Shown here: piece after piece, positions 46,145 to 57,700 of the stretch
Layout of the letters: every line of letters begins with the position of its first letter
Numbering within the stretch: the first letter of the stretch is position 1
Assembly (NCBI GenBank): GCA_029641185.1
Contig: JAPWGK010000004.1
Span: 496,001 to 560,000, forward strand
Length of the DNA: 64,000 bases
Source: Pseudofabraea citricarpa
Taxonomy: Eukaryota > Ascomycota > Leotiomycetes > Helotiales > Dermateaceae
Direction of reading: 5' to 3'
Position numbers and translations under genes: made by a program
The notes under the pieces: generated by a model
What the model was told of the DNA's origin: nothing
The model's input: only the letters and a program-made list of their open reading frames with translations
The model's database searches: none

Positions 46145-46991
46145 ATGCGTTCCGTTCTATCTACCATCTTTGTCGCCAGCCTTGCTGCACTTGCAGCAGC
46201 CCAAGACGGTCCAGAGACAGGACAGCTCGGAAATGCAACTGTTGTCTCCAACAACCCTGTTGGCCTGATCTACGTTGCAACTCTCCCCGAGAAGCAATTC
46301 AACAATCCGGACGACCCACGAGGCAATGTCAAAGGATCAATCTCAGCTACCGCAAGCTCTAATGGTATCGGTGTTGAGTTCCAAGTCAACTTCCAGAACC
46401 TACCTACCAGTGGAGGTCCTTTCTGTATGCTTGCCCCTTGACCCTTATCGATCTTCGACTGACATAATTCACAGTATACCATATTCACGTAGCACCTGTT
46501 CCGGAGAATGGAAACTGCACCAGCACCCTGGCTCATCAAGATCCGTAAGTATCAGTTTCAGCTCTAGTGATCTCGTTTTAACGTTTTCCAGCTTCATCCG
46601 CGGTGAATTGACTCCCTGCAACGAGACTCTGCCCCAGACATGTCAAGTTGGTGATCTCTCAGGAAAGCACGGCAAAATCACCTCAGACCCATTCACTGAT
46701 TCCTACACCGACGACTTCGCCTCTACAACAGACGGCCTCGGATCCTTCTTCGGAAACCGCTCGTTTGTTATCCATTTCGCGAACAAGACTCGGATCACCT
46801 GTGGCAACTTTGCTCTACTCACAGACGAGGATGGTGGTAACAAGCCAAATGCGACAGCAACTGGTAGCCCCTCTCCTACCGGAACCGCACCTGCCCAATT
46901 TACTGGTGCTGCGTCTTCTCTCCAAGTCCAGAGCGTACGCGGCGTCATGGTCCTCGGATTCGTCGCTTCTGCTTTCATGCTTTTCGCATAG
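46145..46991 (+). CDS. secreted GPI-anchored Cu-only superoxide-dismutase-like protein
   Basis: Three exons (46145-46424, 46475-46544, 46592-46991) encode 249 residues. Residues 1-19 are a signal peptide (MRSVLSTIFVASLAALAAA). The Cu/Zn-SOD-like fold is seen in GNVKGSISA, then FLYHIHVAPVP with copper ligands H96 and H98, NCTSTLAHQDP, GDLSGKHGKI with H143, and SFVIHFANKTRITCGNF with H178. Two pairs of cysteines probably form disulfides. After residue 200 come a Ser/Thr/Pro spacer and a hydrophobic tail (MVLGFVASAFMLFA) that fits GPI anchoring. Fungal Cu-only SODs of this type are cell-surface enzymes that remove superoxide without zinc; those of pathogens help against host oxidants. Dismutase activity itself is inferred. 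Introns are 50 and 47 nt. The start has a good context (CAAGATGCG). Confidence 0.9.
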
Positions 46992-48642
46992 ATAAAGCGG
47001 CATGTCAGGGATTTTTCTTTCTTTCTTTCTTTCTCGGGCGTTGGGAGAACCCCGGTTCCCACTGGGTTGCGATGGGATTGATACATGACCTTTTTTCTTT
47101 CTCTGTATGCATATTTGATAGAGGGGTTATTGCGGTTGTAATGGGACGGACGAAAAGAAAAGAGAAGCGACCTTACCGAACTGCTGGGGTCAATTTAATA
47201 GACGATGCAACGAGAGGAATTCCAGGTTGTAATGAGTAGTTACCTTAGCTTCGAAGTAGATGATACTCTGCGAATGCCACAATGAGCAATTGAGAGGATT
47301 ATTTTCAAATTCCTCGAAGATAAAAACAAAATGACCTTCCTCTTTCTTTTTCGTTGCTCATGCATGTACTCAAAAACTTGACAGCAAAACGATAAACGAT
47401 AAACGAAAGTGCTTTGGACCCTGACCATGACCTTTCTCCCACTGACTGTGCACGTGCATTGCCCTTCAAAAGATCAAACAAAAGGAATGAAAGAACGCTC
47501 AGCTCCAATCAGACAGTGATTAGATTGCGCTGGTTTCACGATGCTAGGAAGAGACGAGGAGACGAGGAGCTCAGACGCCTCAGACAGACAAGCAAGACTG
47601 GAGAGATCAAAGTGTCCAGACTCCAGACTCGCGACTCCAGCATCTGGCATCTGAGCTTTTTCTTCTGAGGAACTGTGGCCTTGGCGTTTGACCATCTGGA
47701 TCTAGATCTGGAGGTGGGTGGAAGGGGAGAGAAAGAAGGGCAATGGTGTTTGGGGACGGCACGTGATTGGCGATGGTTGGAGCGAAGACCACACACAGAG
47801 AACATGTCGCCTCTTTTTTCTCTTCTTCTTTCTCTCTTCTATGGTTTCCTCTTCGTTGGTGTCTGTTTCGATTTGCGAGAGAACAAAATGGGAAGGGGAG
47901 ATGCTAGACAGCATTTGCGAGTATTTCCCTGTCGAAATTCCGATCCGAGCTGTTGATCGGCAATTGGTGTTCTGAGAAAATGCTATCAGAAAGTGTGTGT
48001 CGTCTTTACATGCTAGTTGGTGTGAATAGAAAAGGCAGTTAGTTACTGGCATCCTCTACCTCCTGGTGCCTAAGCAAGGTTTGGTTTTTACATTGTCCTG
48101 GAAACTCTGAGTGGAATAAAGCTGGGCAAGTCCTCTGAGACGACAAATAACATCAGTCTGCCTCCCCCGATATCATTGGTTGTTGTGCCCTAGGTCTACT
48201 TATGTTTGGTTTTTATGATGAGTTCATTCTAGGGCCTGGATATTCTGCGTACCAAAGACGCACAAGATCTTGGAGACATGGGAGACCTGAGAGACATGGG
48301 AGGCCTGAGAGGTCTGGGACATCTGAGAGATCTGGGAGACCTGTGAGATCTGGGAGATTATTTAAGAAAGCCTTGATAAAATACGAATACCTATGTATAT
48401 CGCTGGAATCCTCTCTTGTTTGTGTATCTGATCATTCCAATTCTAAGGAAGAGCAAGATTCGCCAAGTAGCAAGCAAGAGCGACAGTGAAAAGTTTAGCG
48501 AGGAGCAGTGCAACATTCCAAAACATCATTTATTCATCCATCTAGGTAGTCAACTAAGTACCTATAATCAACCACTCCACCCCGAGCCCAACAACATGCC
48601 TATCCAACTGGCCCCACCACCAAAAAAAAAGAAAAAGAAATC
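46992..48642. other. intergenic region with minisatellite
   Basis: About 1.65 kb with no gene. The left 600 bases are the 3' region of the SOD-like gene; a TTTC microsatellite (four to five units) is at 47017-47033. An 18-bp minisatellite is at 48277-48358. Frames open at 47414-47668 and 47702-48052 have no recognisable content. Confidence 0.5.
48277..48358. repeat. 18-bp minisatellite, about 4.5 copies
   Basis: Consecutive 18-base units, consensus near TCTGGGAGACCTGAGAGA, run from 48277 to 48348 with a partial fifth copy to 48358. Copies differ at two to four positions. The unit keeps frame (six codons), but the surrounding frame has no recognisable protein. Confidence 0.85.
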
Positions 48643-49736
48643 TCAGGCACGATCAGCATACAAGACGCCTCTATACCTCACCTCGCCACGATCCAACTTC
48701 TCCAACACGTCCCCCACACCGGCCGGCGTGAGCGGAAAGGCCTGAACAACAGGCTTGACGCCCTTGCGGGCCGCAAACTCCAACATGCGCCGGTACTCGA
48801 TCTTCCTGGCGGCCGTCGAGCCGACGAACCTCCAGCCCTTGACGACGAACATCAAGAAGGGGATCTCCAGTTTGGCATGCGGGTCCGTGATGGTGAGGGG
48901 GTAGATGGAAGCCTTCGGAGCAAGCAGCGGACTGAGGCGTGTCCAGTCAGGCATCTTGGCCGTCGTGACGAGCAGGTGGTTGATGGGCCTGTCGAGCGTC
49001 AACTCGCCCGCCGTGCTGGTCGAGAGGAAGGCCCGCGCGCCCAGAGCGAGCGCTTCTTCCCTCTTGCTCTCGGTCCCGCTGATGGCCACGACGTCGCAGC
49101 CGAAGTGGGCCGCGAACTGGATCGCCAGGTGGCCCAGCCCGCCGATTCCTACGATGCCGACGCAGTCGCTGGGCTTGACGGCCGCGTCGTGCAGCGCCTG
49201 CCATACCGTGATGCCGCCGCACATCAGGGGCGCTGCGAGATCCGACGCGAGCCTGTCTGGCAGCCGGAACAGGAACGGCTCGTTGATGATGGCTGCCGAG
49301 CTGAAGGAGCCCTGGTACGTGTCTGGCATGCCGTAGTTGATCTTGTCTTTGCTATCCTTGCAGTACCAGAAGTCGCCTTCGGTGCATGCGTCGCAGTGTC
49401 CGCATGTTTGGATAAAGTAACCCCAGCCGACGCGGTCACCACTGGAGACGAGCTGTTAGTTAACTACCCCACTGATGGCTGTGAGGGAAGATAGGAGGAG
49501 GGAGATATTGCTTACATCTTCAATGCCTTTACATCGGGGCCGATGGCTTGGACGACTCCAACCCCTTCATGGCCGAGAGGTACGTCGGAGTGTTTGACAT
49601 GCTCATCTGTGCCGCAGACACCCGAGTGCGTCACTTTGATAAAGACTTGCTCACGAGTGAGGTCTGGTAAGCGAGTCGTCGCTTCGGTGACTTCTCCGCT
49701 TGAAGAACCTTTGATGATTCTGATATCATAAGGCAT
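48643..49736 (-). CDS. zinc-dependent medium-chain alcohol dehydrogenase
   Basis: Two exons on the minus strand (49516-49736 and 48643-49441) encode 339 residues, a normal length. It is an NAD(P)-dependent zinc alcohol dehydrogenase. The catalytic zinc site starts with C41 in SGVCGTDEH and continues with H56-E57 in GHEGVGVV; the structural zinc cysteines are C87, C90, C93 and C101 (TCGHCDACTEGDFWYC). The Rossmann motif is GIVGIGGLGHLAIQFA. Substrate and cofactor choice cannot be read. The segment between C41 and H56 is about ten residues shorter than in most relatives. Exon 2 is strikingly GC-rich (the 60 bases at 49081-49140 include 43 G+C), unlike exon 1 and the flanks. The intron is 74 nt with a normal donor (GTAAGC). 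Antisense frames over this exon are a by-product of its GC content. Confidence 0.92.
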
Positions 49737-50392
49737 TGTGAGGGATGATTGGTTGCACTGAGTGAGAAATAAGCAATGGAGTATAAAAGAGATGCTGTGA
49801 AGATTGATGTAGAAACTCCTCATAGGTAGGCGGAAGAATGGCCGTTTATACTTTGAGCCCTTGTGGCTAAGTCCGAACCACTGCGCATCCGAATATTTCC
49901 TCTTTGGGAATATGTCAAGCATTTTTCCTTAGAGCATGTAAGACGGCGATAATCTTGTAAGGCACAGCATATTGGATTGTTATGATTGGAATTCATGTTG
50001 AGCCTTGCTACAACTATGACTCGAGAGGAGTTTTGAAGATAACATACCACGCCAGGTCTGGGTTGATTTGTTAACCCCGATACCTCCATTGACAGACGCC
50101 AAGATAACAGACCCAAAGCTGACCGACCACGTAACGGTGACAGAAAGATACATTTATAGTGGACTTGAAAATTTGAGTTCATTGTAATCGTAACACATGG
50201 CTAGAAACGCCATTTCTAAACACTGAAGATATGCTGCCGCTCTTTGGTATCAATCATAAATCCTTACAACACCTAGCACACCTAGCGCCCTATATGTTCC
50301 ATGTATATGTCAAAAGAAAGTTGTGCATCCTGACGATGAGTAAAAAGCTTGTATGAAAATGAAAATGAAAATGGAATAATTGGCAGTCAAAC
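49737..50392. other. intergenic region between the dehydrogenase and the C2H2 factor
   Basis: About 650 bases with no gene seen: the promoter of the dehydrogenase (minus) on the left, and the 3' region of the C2H2 gene (minus) on the right. A small GAAAAT repeat lies around 50350-50375. Confidence 0.5.
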
Positions 50393-53300
50393 TTATTGAC
50401 CGTAGAATTGCCCGTGCTGTGGAGAATGTCCGTATGGTGAACTGCTTCCTTGAGTTTGAGTGACAGGGACTTGAGGATAGCCCTGAACAGGGTTCAACGG
50501 CAAATCAAAGCCATAGCTAACAGTGTTGATTCCAAGCATATTGTTTGCTTGGAAATTTGGAGCCGCGACAGGACGAGGGCCAGGTACATACCCTTGCGAC
50601 ATCGAATATTGATGGCGTCGTGGTTGAGATGGCTGAGAAGTACTGTAGATCTGGTCTGGTACACCTTGGGAGTAGCCCGAATCTACCGAATTGAAGCCGC
50701 GGGTGTGCTCCATTTGAAATTGATTTGGGTTGGTGTAAGTGGAAGGTGGATTGTACGAAACAGCTTGTGGAATATGTGGTTGTGGTTGCATTCCGAATTG
50801 CGGCGCCGATCCATTTGTAGGATAGTAAAGGCCCTGCTGCTGAAAGGTATTCGGGAACTGCTGTGGAACGGCGGGATGAGGAGAGAGGTTCTCAAAATCA
50901 AAAGGACTTCCACCAGCCTCCAGTTTTGGCATTGGTGTGACAGGAGTCAAATTCTGTTCGACAGGACTGATGATTGTATCGGCGTCTACCATTCTTTCTT
51001 CGATAAGCTTGAGAACAGGTAAACTAATATTTTCCATGTGTTTCGCTAGATGTACTGTAAGTTTCTTCCAAGTGTTGAAGGTTCGGCCGCAGAACTTGCA
51101 GGCCTCATCCTGAGGTCTGTTCTTTGTTTCGTGGTGACATCGATCCAGCATAGCCCACACGGGCTCCTTTTGACGGGCATTCTTGATAGCCGCCTTGGTT
51201 TTCTGCTTTGGTTCTGGCAATTTGTGCTCGCGGACGAGATGCTGCAGAAAGTTGTCTTTACGATAGCAAGGATGTTTGCAATCATCATATTGACACACCC
51301 ACCATTCTAGGTGACGATGTCGCTCATTCTCATGCCTAACCCAATCTGCCTTTCTTTTGAAAGACTTGGCATCCTTGCACTTGTCATAGGTACATGTGAA
51401 GGGTTGGACGTCTTCATGAACATGCTTTGTCCAGTCTGATGGCTTCTGGAATTTCTTGGACTTGAAGCATAGTTGGCACTCAAATTCTGCCGGGAGACTT
51501 TTGGTTGAAGGCATTGGCACACCAGGAGGAAATGACTCAGGACCGAGCGCGGTGTCGCCTTGTCCTGACTCATTACCATCGAAGTCTGTCATGAGATGCA
51601 AACCGGTCGTAGCAGGCTCGAGCTCGCGAACGTTTCCTTTCACATCGTATAAAGTCGGCTTACCGCCCAGAGCCTCGCAATGATGACCTGCAGAACAGCT
51701 GCGTTTCCTGACAGCCTGGGAATGTTTAACTCGCGCACCTAAGAGATTCTTATAACGAATGTCCTGTTGATGCGCAATCCTACTAACAAGCCAGCTGAAT
51801 TGCGGATCCATGGTAGGATTTAACCGCCGTACATGAGCCTTGAACCCTTCATAGTTGGGTATGATGGGATCCGAATTCTGATCTGGATCGACCTTGTGGT
51901 CCATTTCATTATCCTCATCGTCTTCATCATCCTCGTCATCATCTTGGTCAACGTTGTCTTGGTGCCTCTGTTCGGGTTCGGTGGGAAACTCTGTTGTGGC
52001 GGATGTCACCTGGAAAGCAGTGTTGGGAACTGGTGGGCCCCCTTGCCGACTCCAAAGATTGGCGATGCCCGTCGGCTCGACATTTTCGTTTGAGGTACTC
52101 CGAGCCAAGTCACTTCTGCTTCGCGCACGTTTTATCACACTGCGTGCGAACCCTCCTAGATTGGCAGGACTTTTTGGTGACGTTGCCGAAGCGGGAACAG
52201 AACCAGAAGCGCTCAAAGAACCACTGCGCGCATGAGTAGTCCCTACTGCTGCAAGTGGTCCTGCCATGGCTGCGAAAGCTGTGTTGATACTAGGGGTGCT
52301 AGCTTGTTTTCTGCCGAAGCTATTATGTCTCGGTGGTGGTGCAAGACTTCCTTGGCTATTGACCCTGGGATGGTCGCCTACTGAAGGTTCGCGCGTGTCC
52401 TTAGAAGTACTGTGCGCTCTCTTCAGATTACTGCTGCTCTTATGAACAATCTTGGCCAGGCGGTTGAAGCCACCGTCAAAGATGCTTTGTCGACTCTTTT
52501 CGGTAGGGTCGGTAATGGACATTTTCTTGAGGAAGCTCCCATCTGTGATGGATTCGATGTCTGCGACGCTAGGTTCACTCAAACGCCGTGTCCCCCAAGT
52601 CGCTCTTCGCGAGATGACAGAAAACCGATCAGCGTTCTCCTTGTACTGCATCATTGCTTCGTTGGCGGTTGGCGGCTGGACCTTTGTGTTTGTCATGGAC
52701 GGCACCATCGGGGCATCATTCCACTGACGACCAACAATCAGCTGGAGATCAGTTTCGCTAAGATCAGAATTGAATCCATTATTCTTGAAATTCTTGAGAT
52801 TATAGTATATATCTCCATCGCGAGGCGCATTCTCTCGAATGCTGGCCGCATCGTCCACAGGCAAGATATTATTTTCGTCATCCGCTGGGTTGAAGTGGTG
52901 GATGGAATTAGTTTCAGATGGTTGATACTGGTTGGAGCGAGGCTCGCGATACTGCGATGCCGACATCCAATCTGTGACCTCAGAGTTCTTCTGGTCGATG
53001 AGTCTAGCATTTTCTTGTTCCTTCAGTGTAGGGATCTCAGCATCCCCCATCAACTTGCGATGCTCAGGATCCAATCCAGCTTGTCCCGTCTCTTGACTAA
53101 TTCTCCAAAGGCCATCGTCATCCCGTACTGTGGCGGCTTGCGATCCAGGAATTGCTGTGTGATGGTCGTCCAACAGAAACGCACTATTTGTGCCTGTCTG
53201 CCATTCTGAGACAGTCACCTGGGGACTCTTCCGGGGATATGCCATTGGGAAAGGTTCAAAACCCTCGGCGCTTGTATGGCTACTACCACTATGATCGGGG

Positions 53301-53866
53301 GTCAACTCTAAGAGATTCGAATGGGTAGGTCGGAGGGTGTTTGGGTGCTGTGAGCGCGCTTTCTGCAATCCGGTGGTCAGTTCGTGCTGTGAGATTGTCC
53401 TCCGAACTTGTGGATCATTGGCTTGCGTTCTCGGGGAGGGTGTGCTCGGCGTGTTACTCTGTATCGGGCTCAATGGATATTTGGGCTGTTGGAAATCGGC
53501 AAACTGCTGGTCGCCAAAAAGAGGTGATGGATCGGATTGGGAATGGATGAGTGGCGGCGCTTGATAGGCACCGTTGTTGAAGTGGTGAGGTGGAAGTGAA
53601 GAGGTTTCTCCCTGGAAATCGGCGTCGAAGTTTACACCAAAGTACTCGTCTTCCAGCTCGGTGAACTCGCTTGGTTGGTAATTGCTGTAGTCGGACAGAC
53701 TCTCGCCAGGAGTGCTGTGGAGGTTGTAGGAGGGGCTCGCAGAATTGCTGAGAGTATGTGAGTGGTTGTAGGGCGAGATGTTGGTAGTCCCAAACGGTGT
53801 CGTGGGCAGGTAGTCAGTGTTCATGCCTAGGTTGTCGGAGTCTGGTGTAGTGTACGTAGAAGACAT
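50393..53866 (-). CDS. C2H2 zinc-finger transcription factor
   Basis: A single uninterrupted frame of 1157 codons. The C2H2 fingers lie around residues 790-945: FECQLCFKSKKFQKPSDWTKH, then FTCTYDKCKDAKSFKRKADW and VRHENERH, then WVCQYDDCKHPCYRKDNFLQ and HLVREH, and a distant CKFCGRTFNTWKKLTVHLAKH. Between residues about 100 and 700 it is Ser/Pro/Asn-rich and disordered; an aspartate/glutamate run (QDDDEDDEDDEDNEMDHK) lies near residue 655. The C-terminus is Gln/Pro/Tyr-rich and ends FYGQ. The layout fits a nuclear transcription factor; no known regulator is recognised. The frame is open upstream to 53941 but its first codon there is TTG; the first ATG is 53866. Long frames on the opposite strand are shadows. 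Confidence 0.9.
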   Translation of the reverse strand: MSSTYTTPDSDNLGMNTDYLPTTPFGTTNISPYNHSHTLSNSASPSYNLHSTPGESLSDYSNYQPSEFTELEDEYFGVNFDADFQGETSSLPPHHFNNGAYQAPPLIHSQSDPSPLFGDQQFADFQQPKYPLSPIQSNTPSTPSPRTQANDPQVRRTISQHELTTGLQKARSQHPNTLRPTHSNLLELTPDHSGSSHTSAEGFEPFPMAYPRKSPQVTVSEWQTGTNSAFLLDDHHTAIPGSQAATVRDDDGLWRISQETGQAGLDPEHRKLMGDAEIPTLKEQENARLIDQKNSEVTDWMSASQYREPRSNQYQPSETNSIHHFNPADDENNILPVDDAASIRENAPRDGDIYYNLKNFKNNGFNSDLSETDLQLIVGRQWNDAPMVPSMTNTKVQPPTANEAMMQYKENADRFSVISRRATWGTRRLSEPSVADIESITDGSFLKKMSITDPTEKSRQSIFDGGFNRLAKIVHKSSSNLKRAHSTSKDTREPSVGDHPRVNSQGSLAPPPRHNSFGRKQASTPSINTAFAAMAGPLAAVGTTHARSGSLSASGSVPASATSPKSPANLGGFARSVIKRARSRSDLARSTSNENVEPTGIANLWSRQGGPPVPNTAFQVTSATTEFPTEPEQRHQDNVDQDDDEDDEDDEDNEMDHKVDPDQNSDPIIPNYEGFKAHVRRLNPTMDPQFSWLVSRIAHQQDIRYKNLLGARVKHSQAVRKRSCSAGHHCEALGGKPTLYDVKGNVRELEPATTGLHLMTDFDGNESGQGDTALGPESFPPGVPMPSTKSLPAEFECQLCFKSKKFQKPSDWTKHVHEDVQPFTCTYDKCKDAKSFKRKADWVRHENERHRHLEWWVCQYDDCKHPCYRKDNFLQHLVREHKLPEPKQKTKAAIKNARQKEPVWAMLDRCHHETKNRPQDEACKFCGRTFNTWKKLTVHLAKHMENISLPVLKLIEERMVDADTIISPVEQNLTPVTPMPKLEAGGSPFDFENLSPHPAVPQQFPNTFQQQGLYYPTNGSAPQFGMQPQPHIPQAVSYNPPSTYTNPNQFQMEHTRGFNSVDSGYSQGVPDQIYSTSQPSQPRRHQYSMSQGYVPGPRPVAAPNFQANNMLGINTVSYGFDLPLNPVQGYPQVPVTQTQGSSSPYGHSPQHGQFYGQ

Positions 53867-54687
53867 CACGATTCCAGGCGGAGAGGGGGTGGTGGCTGAG
53901 GGTCGAGGATGGAGTTGATTAATGAATGCGCTCGCCGGCAAGGCCTCATCAGCTGGTGCGCAATGCTATCACAAGGCAAATAGCAGGGTCCTGTTCATGT
54001 TGCAGCCTTGGGATGATGTTGAAGTGCAGGTGAGGTGAGGTGAGGTGCAGAGCGCGCTTGGTGCCTCGGGCTGAGAACGGACGAGAGCGGCGGCAAGACA
54101 GCGAGAATGCGATGCGACAATCGCGTTCGAGAGACAGATAAGATAGAGAAGATGGCGACGACGGGTGGTGTAAATGCGACTGACAATGGCAATGGGCGTG
54201 ACTTTCAGACACAGGAGTCGCTGTCAAGGTAGCTTTGCGGGGGGGGGCTTCAGGAGAGTTGGGAAGACAGAGCACGGGTATGCGTTTATTAAGGATAGGG
54301 TTGGATGTTGGATGAGAGGAGGAGGAGGAGTAGGAGGAGGAGAGGGTGGACGAGAGAGGCGATGACAGTAGACAGTAGTGTAGTAGTCAGCGTGTCTCGT
54401 TTGTCGAGGGTAACAAGGCAAGCTCATGGATGGGGTCTTATGCGCGCTAAAGCGACAGAAGAGCGCCTTGCTGCCTTTTCCCAAACACCAGAGCCGAATA
54501 GCGGACAGACTGGTTGGATCTGGCAGCCTCCTCTGATCCTCTAAGTCCCGTTTATGGGCGTGGTAGGCACTCTTGATGGCTGCTATGCTATGCTGTGCTA
54601 TGCCATCAGAGGGAGGAGGAGTGAGGACATCTGTGGCTGTGTGGCCCCCAGAGCCGCAACTGAATCTCAGCAAAATAGGTAAAGTAG

Positions 54688-54771
54688 ACCAGCAGGACCA
54701 GCAGGACCAGCAGGGCAAGGCAAGGCAGACAGGCAGACCGATGGACGACGGGGACGGGGACGGGGACGGGG
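54688..54771. repeat. CAGGAC and GACGGG tandem repeats
   Basis: Three copies of a nine-base AGCAGGACC unit at 54688-54714, followed by four GACGGG hexamers at 54747-54771. These lie upstream of the minus-strand C2H2 gene. Confidence 0.8.
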
Positions 54772-57700
54772 CTGACCGGGGCGTGGATGAGAGAACTAAG
54801 TCATGTCTTGTGCTTGTGCTTGTGCTTGTTGGCTTGCGCTCTTGCTTTGCTCTCTTGCGCTCTTGCACTACTCGGCAACGTGCCGGGTTGGCATTGCTGG
54901 CATTGCTGCTTCATTCATTATTGTGCTGCCATTGTTGTCGTCCAACCCCTCTTCGTCGCTTGCAAGTTGCAAGCCGCTACACAGTTACCGTCGCAGTCAC
55001 CCTCACTCTCCCTCAACCACCCTCATCCCCATTCGCAGCCAGCAGCAGGATGAGGATCGACGACGGCCAAATGCGCTGATGTCGCATGTGTTTCGGCCTG
55101 AAGTCGACAGCGTACAGCAGCAGTACAAGCGTGCTCGCGGGTCCCGAACCACCTCCGCTTCCCTCATGCCAAAGGTACCGCGTGGAAGCTTAAAACGAAA
55201 TTCTGTGGGGAAAAGGCATGTGTGGATCGAGGATGGTGTTTCTAAGAAACTCTGCATCCTTCCTTCGCTCCCTGCCAATACAGTAGAAGGGGGTTCATGG
55301 AAGCATACCTTATGCCACCATCTCCGCCTCCGCCCACGCCCACGCCCACACAGCCTCGACTTGTGCAAAAGTAATGCAGCCGCCGTCGCACGCCTACGTT
55401 GTACATAAATAGGGCACACACTCTCACGCTCTCTCGCCCCGACAGCCTTACCTTCGGCGCATGAATCTCATAGGCTGGGGTGCACAAGCTCGAAGGGTTG
55501 TTCCGAGGCTGTGGTTAGCTGCGGTCACCAGCCGTCCTTGGCCGATGTGTATAATTGACTTCGCCTTGGGCTGTGTCTTGCATCTTTTGTTCACCCACGA
55601 ACTCAATGCAAAGACGGGCGGGAGTCGACCAGAATAGGGGGGGGCTATTCTCTAGTTCCGCATCATGGGCCTCTATCATAACTGGCGCGCCTTTTGACAT
55701 CACTCACCTTGTACCTACCTCCATGCTTGGTAGCCTGGCCTGGCCCTCGGTGAGCAAGAGAAAGCATGCGAGTCCCTGGATTGAACCTTGTATCATACTG
55801 TAACCTATATGCTTGGAGCCCTCTGGTTCAGATGTAGACGACACTGGTGATGCTTGTATCGACATCATGCTTCTGTCATCTCATGTCGCCAACCACGACT
55901 TGTCAAGACTGCTGATAGGAGAATGCTCCGCTCAAAAGCAAGAAACAAGAAACAGGCGAAAGATGTACCACATAGCAAACCTAATCACTTCAACTCGAGC
56001 CAGGGCCAAGACGGCTGTGATTGCTGATATTAAGATGCTTTATCGCGCAGAAAGCCGTGACGAAGCGCTTCTACGGCAAAAACAAGGGCCCGAATAGAGC
56101 GAAGAGGGTTTACTGTGACGTTTGTTGCATGACCAGCCAGAGGAAACACCTCTAATGGCGATGGCATTTCAAAGCAAGTATAGGAGTTACTTACCTATTA
56201 AGCATACGGTGTAATGCCATTGCGATGCTAGGAATGCCACCATGTGATCAGAGCCAGGACGAAAAGGCTTAAAGTCCCGCATAAGGAAAGCAATCATCTT
56301 CAGCGTACGTATCTTATCATATCAACAAGATTGATCTAATAATACAACATGCTTTTGACTCTCATCTATAATCAGTAAGTTTCTATTGAAGGTGCATAAG
56401 TCGAACCGAACCGCGTGACACAAATTCACTTCCGGGAGAACGCTGTATAGAAAACCAACCATTAAAGGTTCAAAGATGGAAGCAAAAGTATGTCCCGAAT
56501 TCCAATGGAACAACTTTATGGAAGCATAAAGAGCATACGTACTGGCCCTAATCAAGCCCCAACGTTTTCTACTTCACGTCCGGTTTTGAGCTTCTGATAA
56601 TGTCTTGAAGTCCGGAAGTCCGGCGCGAGATAGTAAACTCTATCCGTGACTGCCAAGAATGCGGCTGTGAACTTTATAAGTCAGTTGACTTGGAGCTCGC
56701 CAACTGACCTAGGTAGGTATGTTTGAGTGATACTCAGTTCCTATTGTTAGCGATCTTGTCGAATTTCCCAAGTGAAAAGGAGGTAAACCGGTCGGGGTAG
56801 GAAAGTCGGACAACCGCTAAGCCCGAGACAAATAGAAGATGTATCTGGCCTACAATTCACATTCCACATGTGACAAGATGGCCAGACAGATACTACAGTA
56901 CACTGAACAGAGCTTCATGAAAATTAAGATCTCTGCCGAAGTTCCGTGTTGAAACAATTGGAAGTTTGTTTTGAGATGCCTGTCGAAAATAATATTTGAT
57001 AAGAGATATGGAATTGGCATTCGATCTTCGATCAGAATCCCCCATCGAATATTCGTAATTGAAAGCCTTGCAAAGGGTAATTGAAACCTTACTTAATGAA
57101 GGTGCATAAGAGCTGAATACCGGACAATCGCTCGCTAGAACAATAGCCTTTCCAAGACAATGACGTCGGGAGAACTTCAGAGAACGCAGATCATACATTG
57201 TGATACTCGCTATGAGGATGAGGTTGATACCACGCTCGGCTACAACAACCTCACCAGCGTGTGCATAAATCAGAAGTCTATTTTCACCCTGTCGTCGACT
57301 TCGGCGAGGTGCGAAGCACATCATGGGCGATCAGACTTGGAAATAGCCGTACTGATATGGAAATGAAGCACAGCAGTGGCGATGACTCGCCCAAAGTCCG
57401 GTTCATTTGAAGCGTATGCATCGGCGCCCGACGTGGAAGGCTGGAATATCGTATTTGTGCACAGATGCGGATTTTACCCAGAAATGTGGGGCGTTGATTT
57501 TCAGAGCTGTCAAAAAGGTCAAAGAGTCTGTCTGTCCAGTGTACCTTGCAGACTCTCCGAAAGAAAAAAGAAAGAAAAAAACAATGCGCGACAAACTGCT
57601 TCCAGTGCAAAAACGTGGCATTTCTCCATGAGTATCGGAGGTACTAGCGGATGACTGTAGTAAGTGTACGAAGTATGCTAAAGTATGTGGGAGTGGGTGG

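Noticed and set aside
48277..48358. CRISPR-like array
   Set aside because: The 18-bp units are directly adjacent with no spacers, and the organism is a fungus; it is a minisatellite.
48877..49494. 205-codon plus-strand frame over the dehydrogenase
   Set aside because: It is a by-product of the GC-rich coding exon on the opposite strand.
50450..53209. Long plus-strand frames (190 and 265 codons) opposite the C2H2 gene
   Set aside because: They lie wholly antisense to a well-supported coding sequence and have no recognisable protein content.
53867..53941. Upstream extension of the C2H2 frame
   Set aside because: It begins with TTG; no ATG is present before 53866.
54224..54868. 214-codon minus-strand frame
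   Set aside because: Low-complexity Ser/Pro translation of CT-rich repeats in a promoter region.
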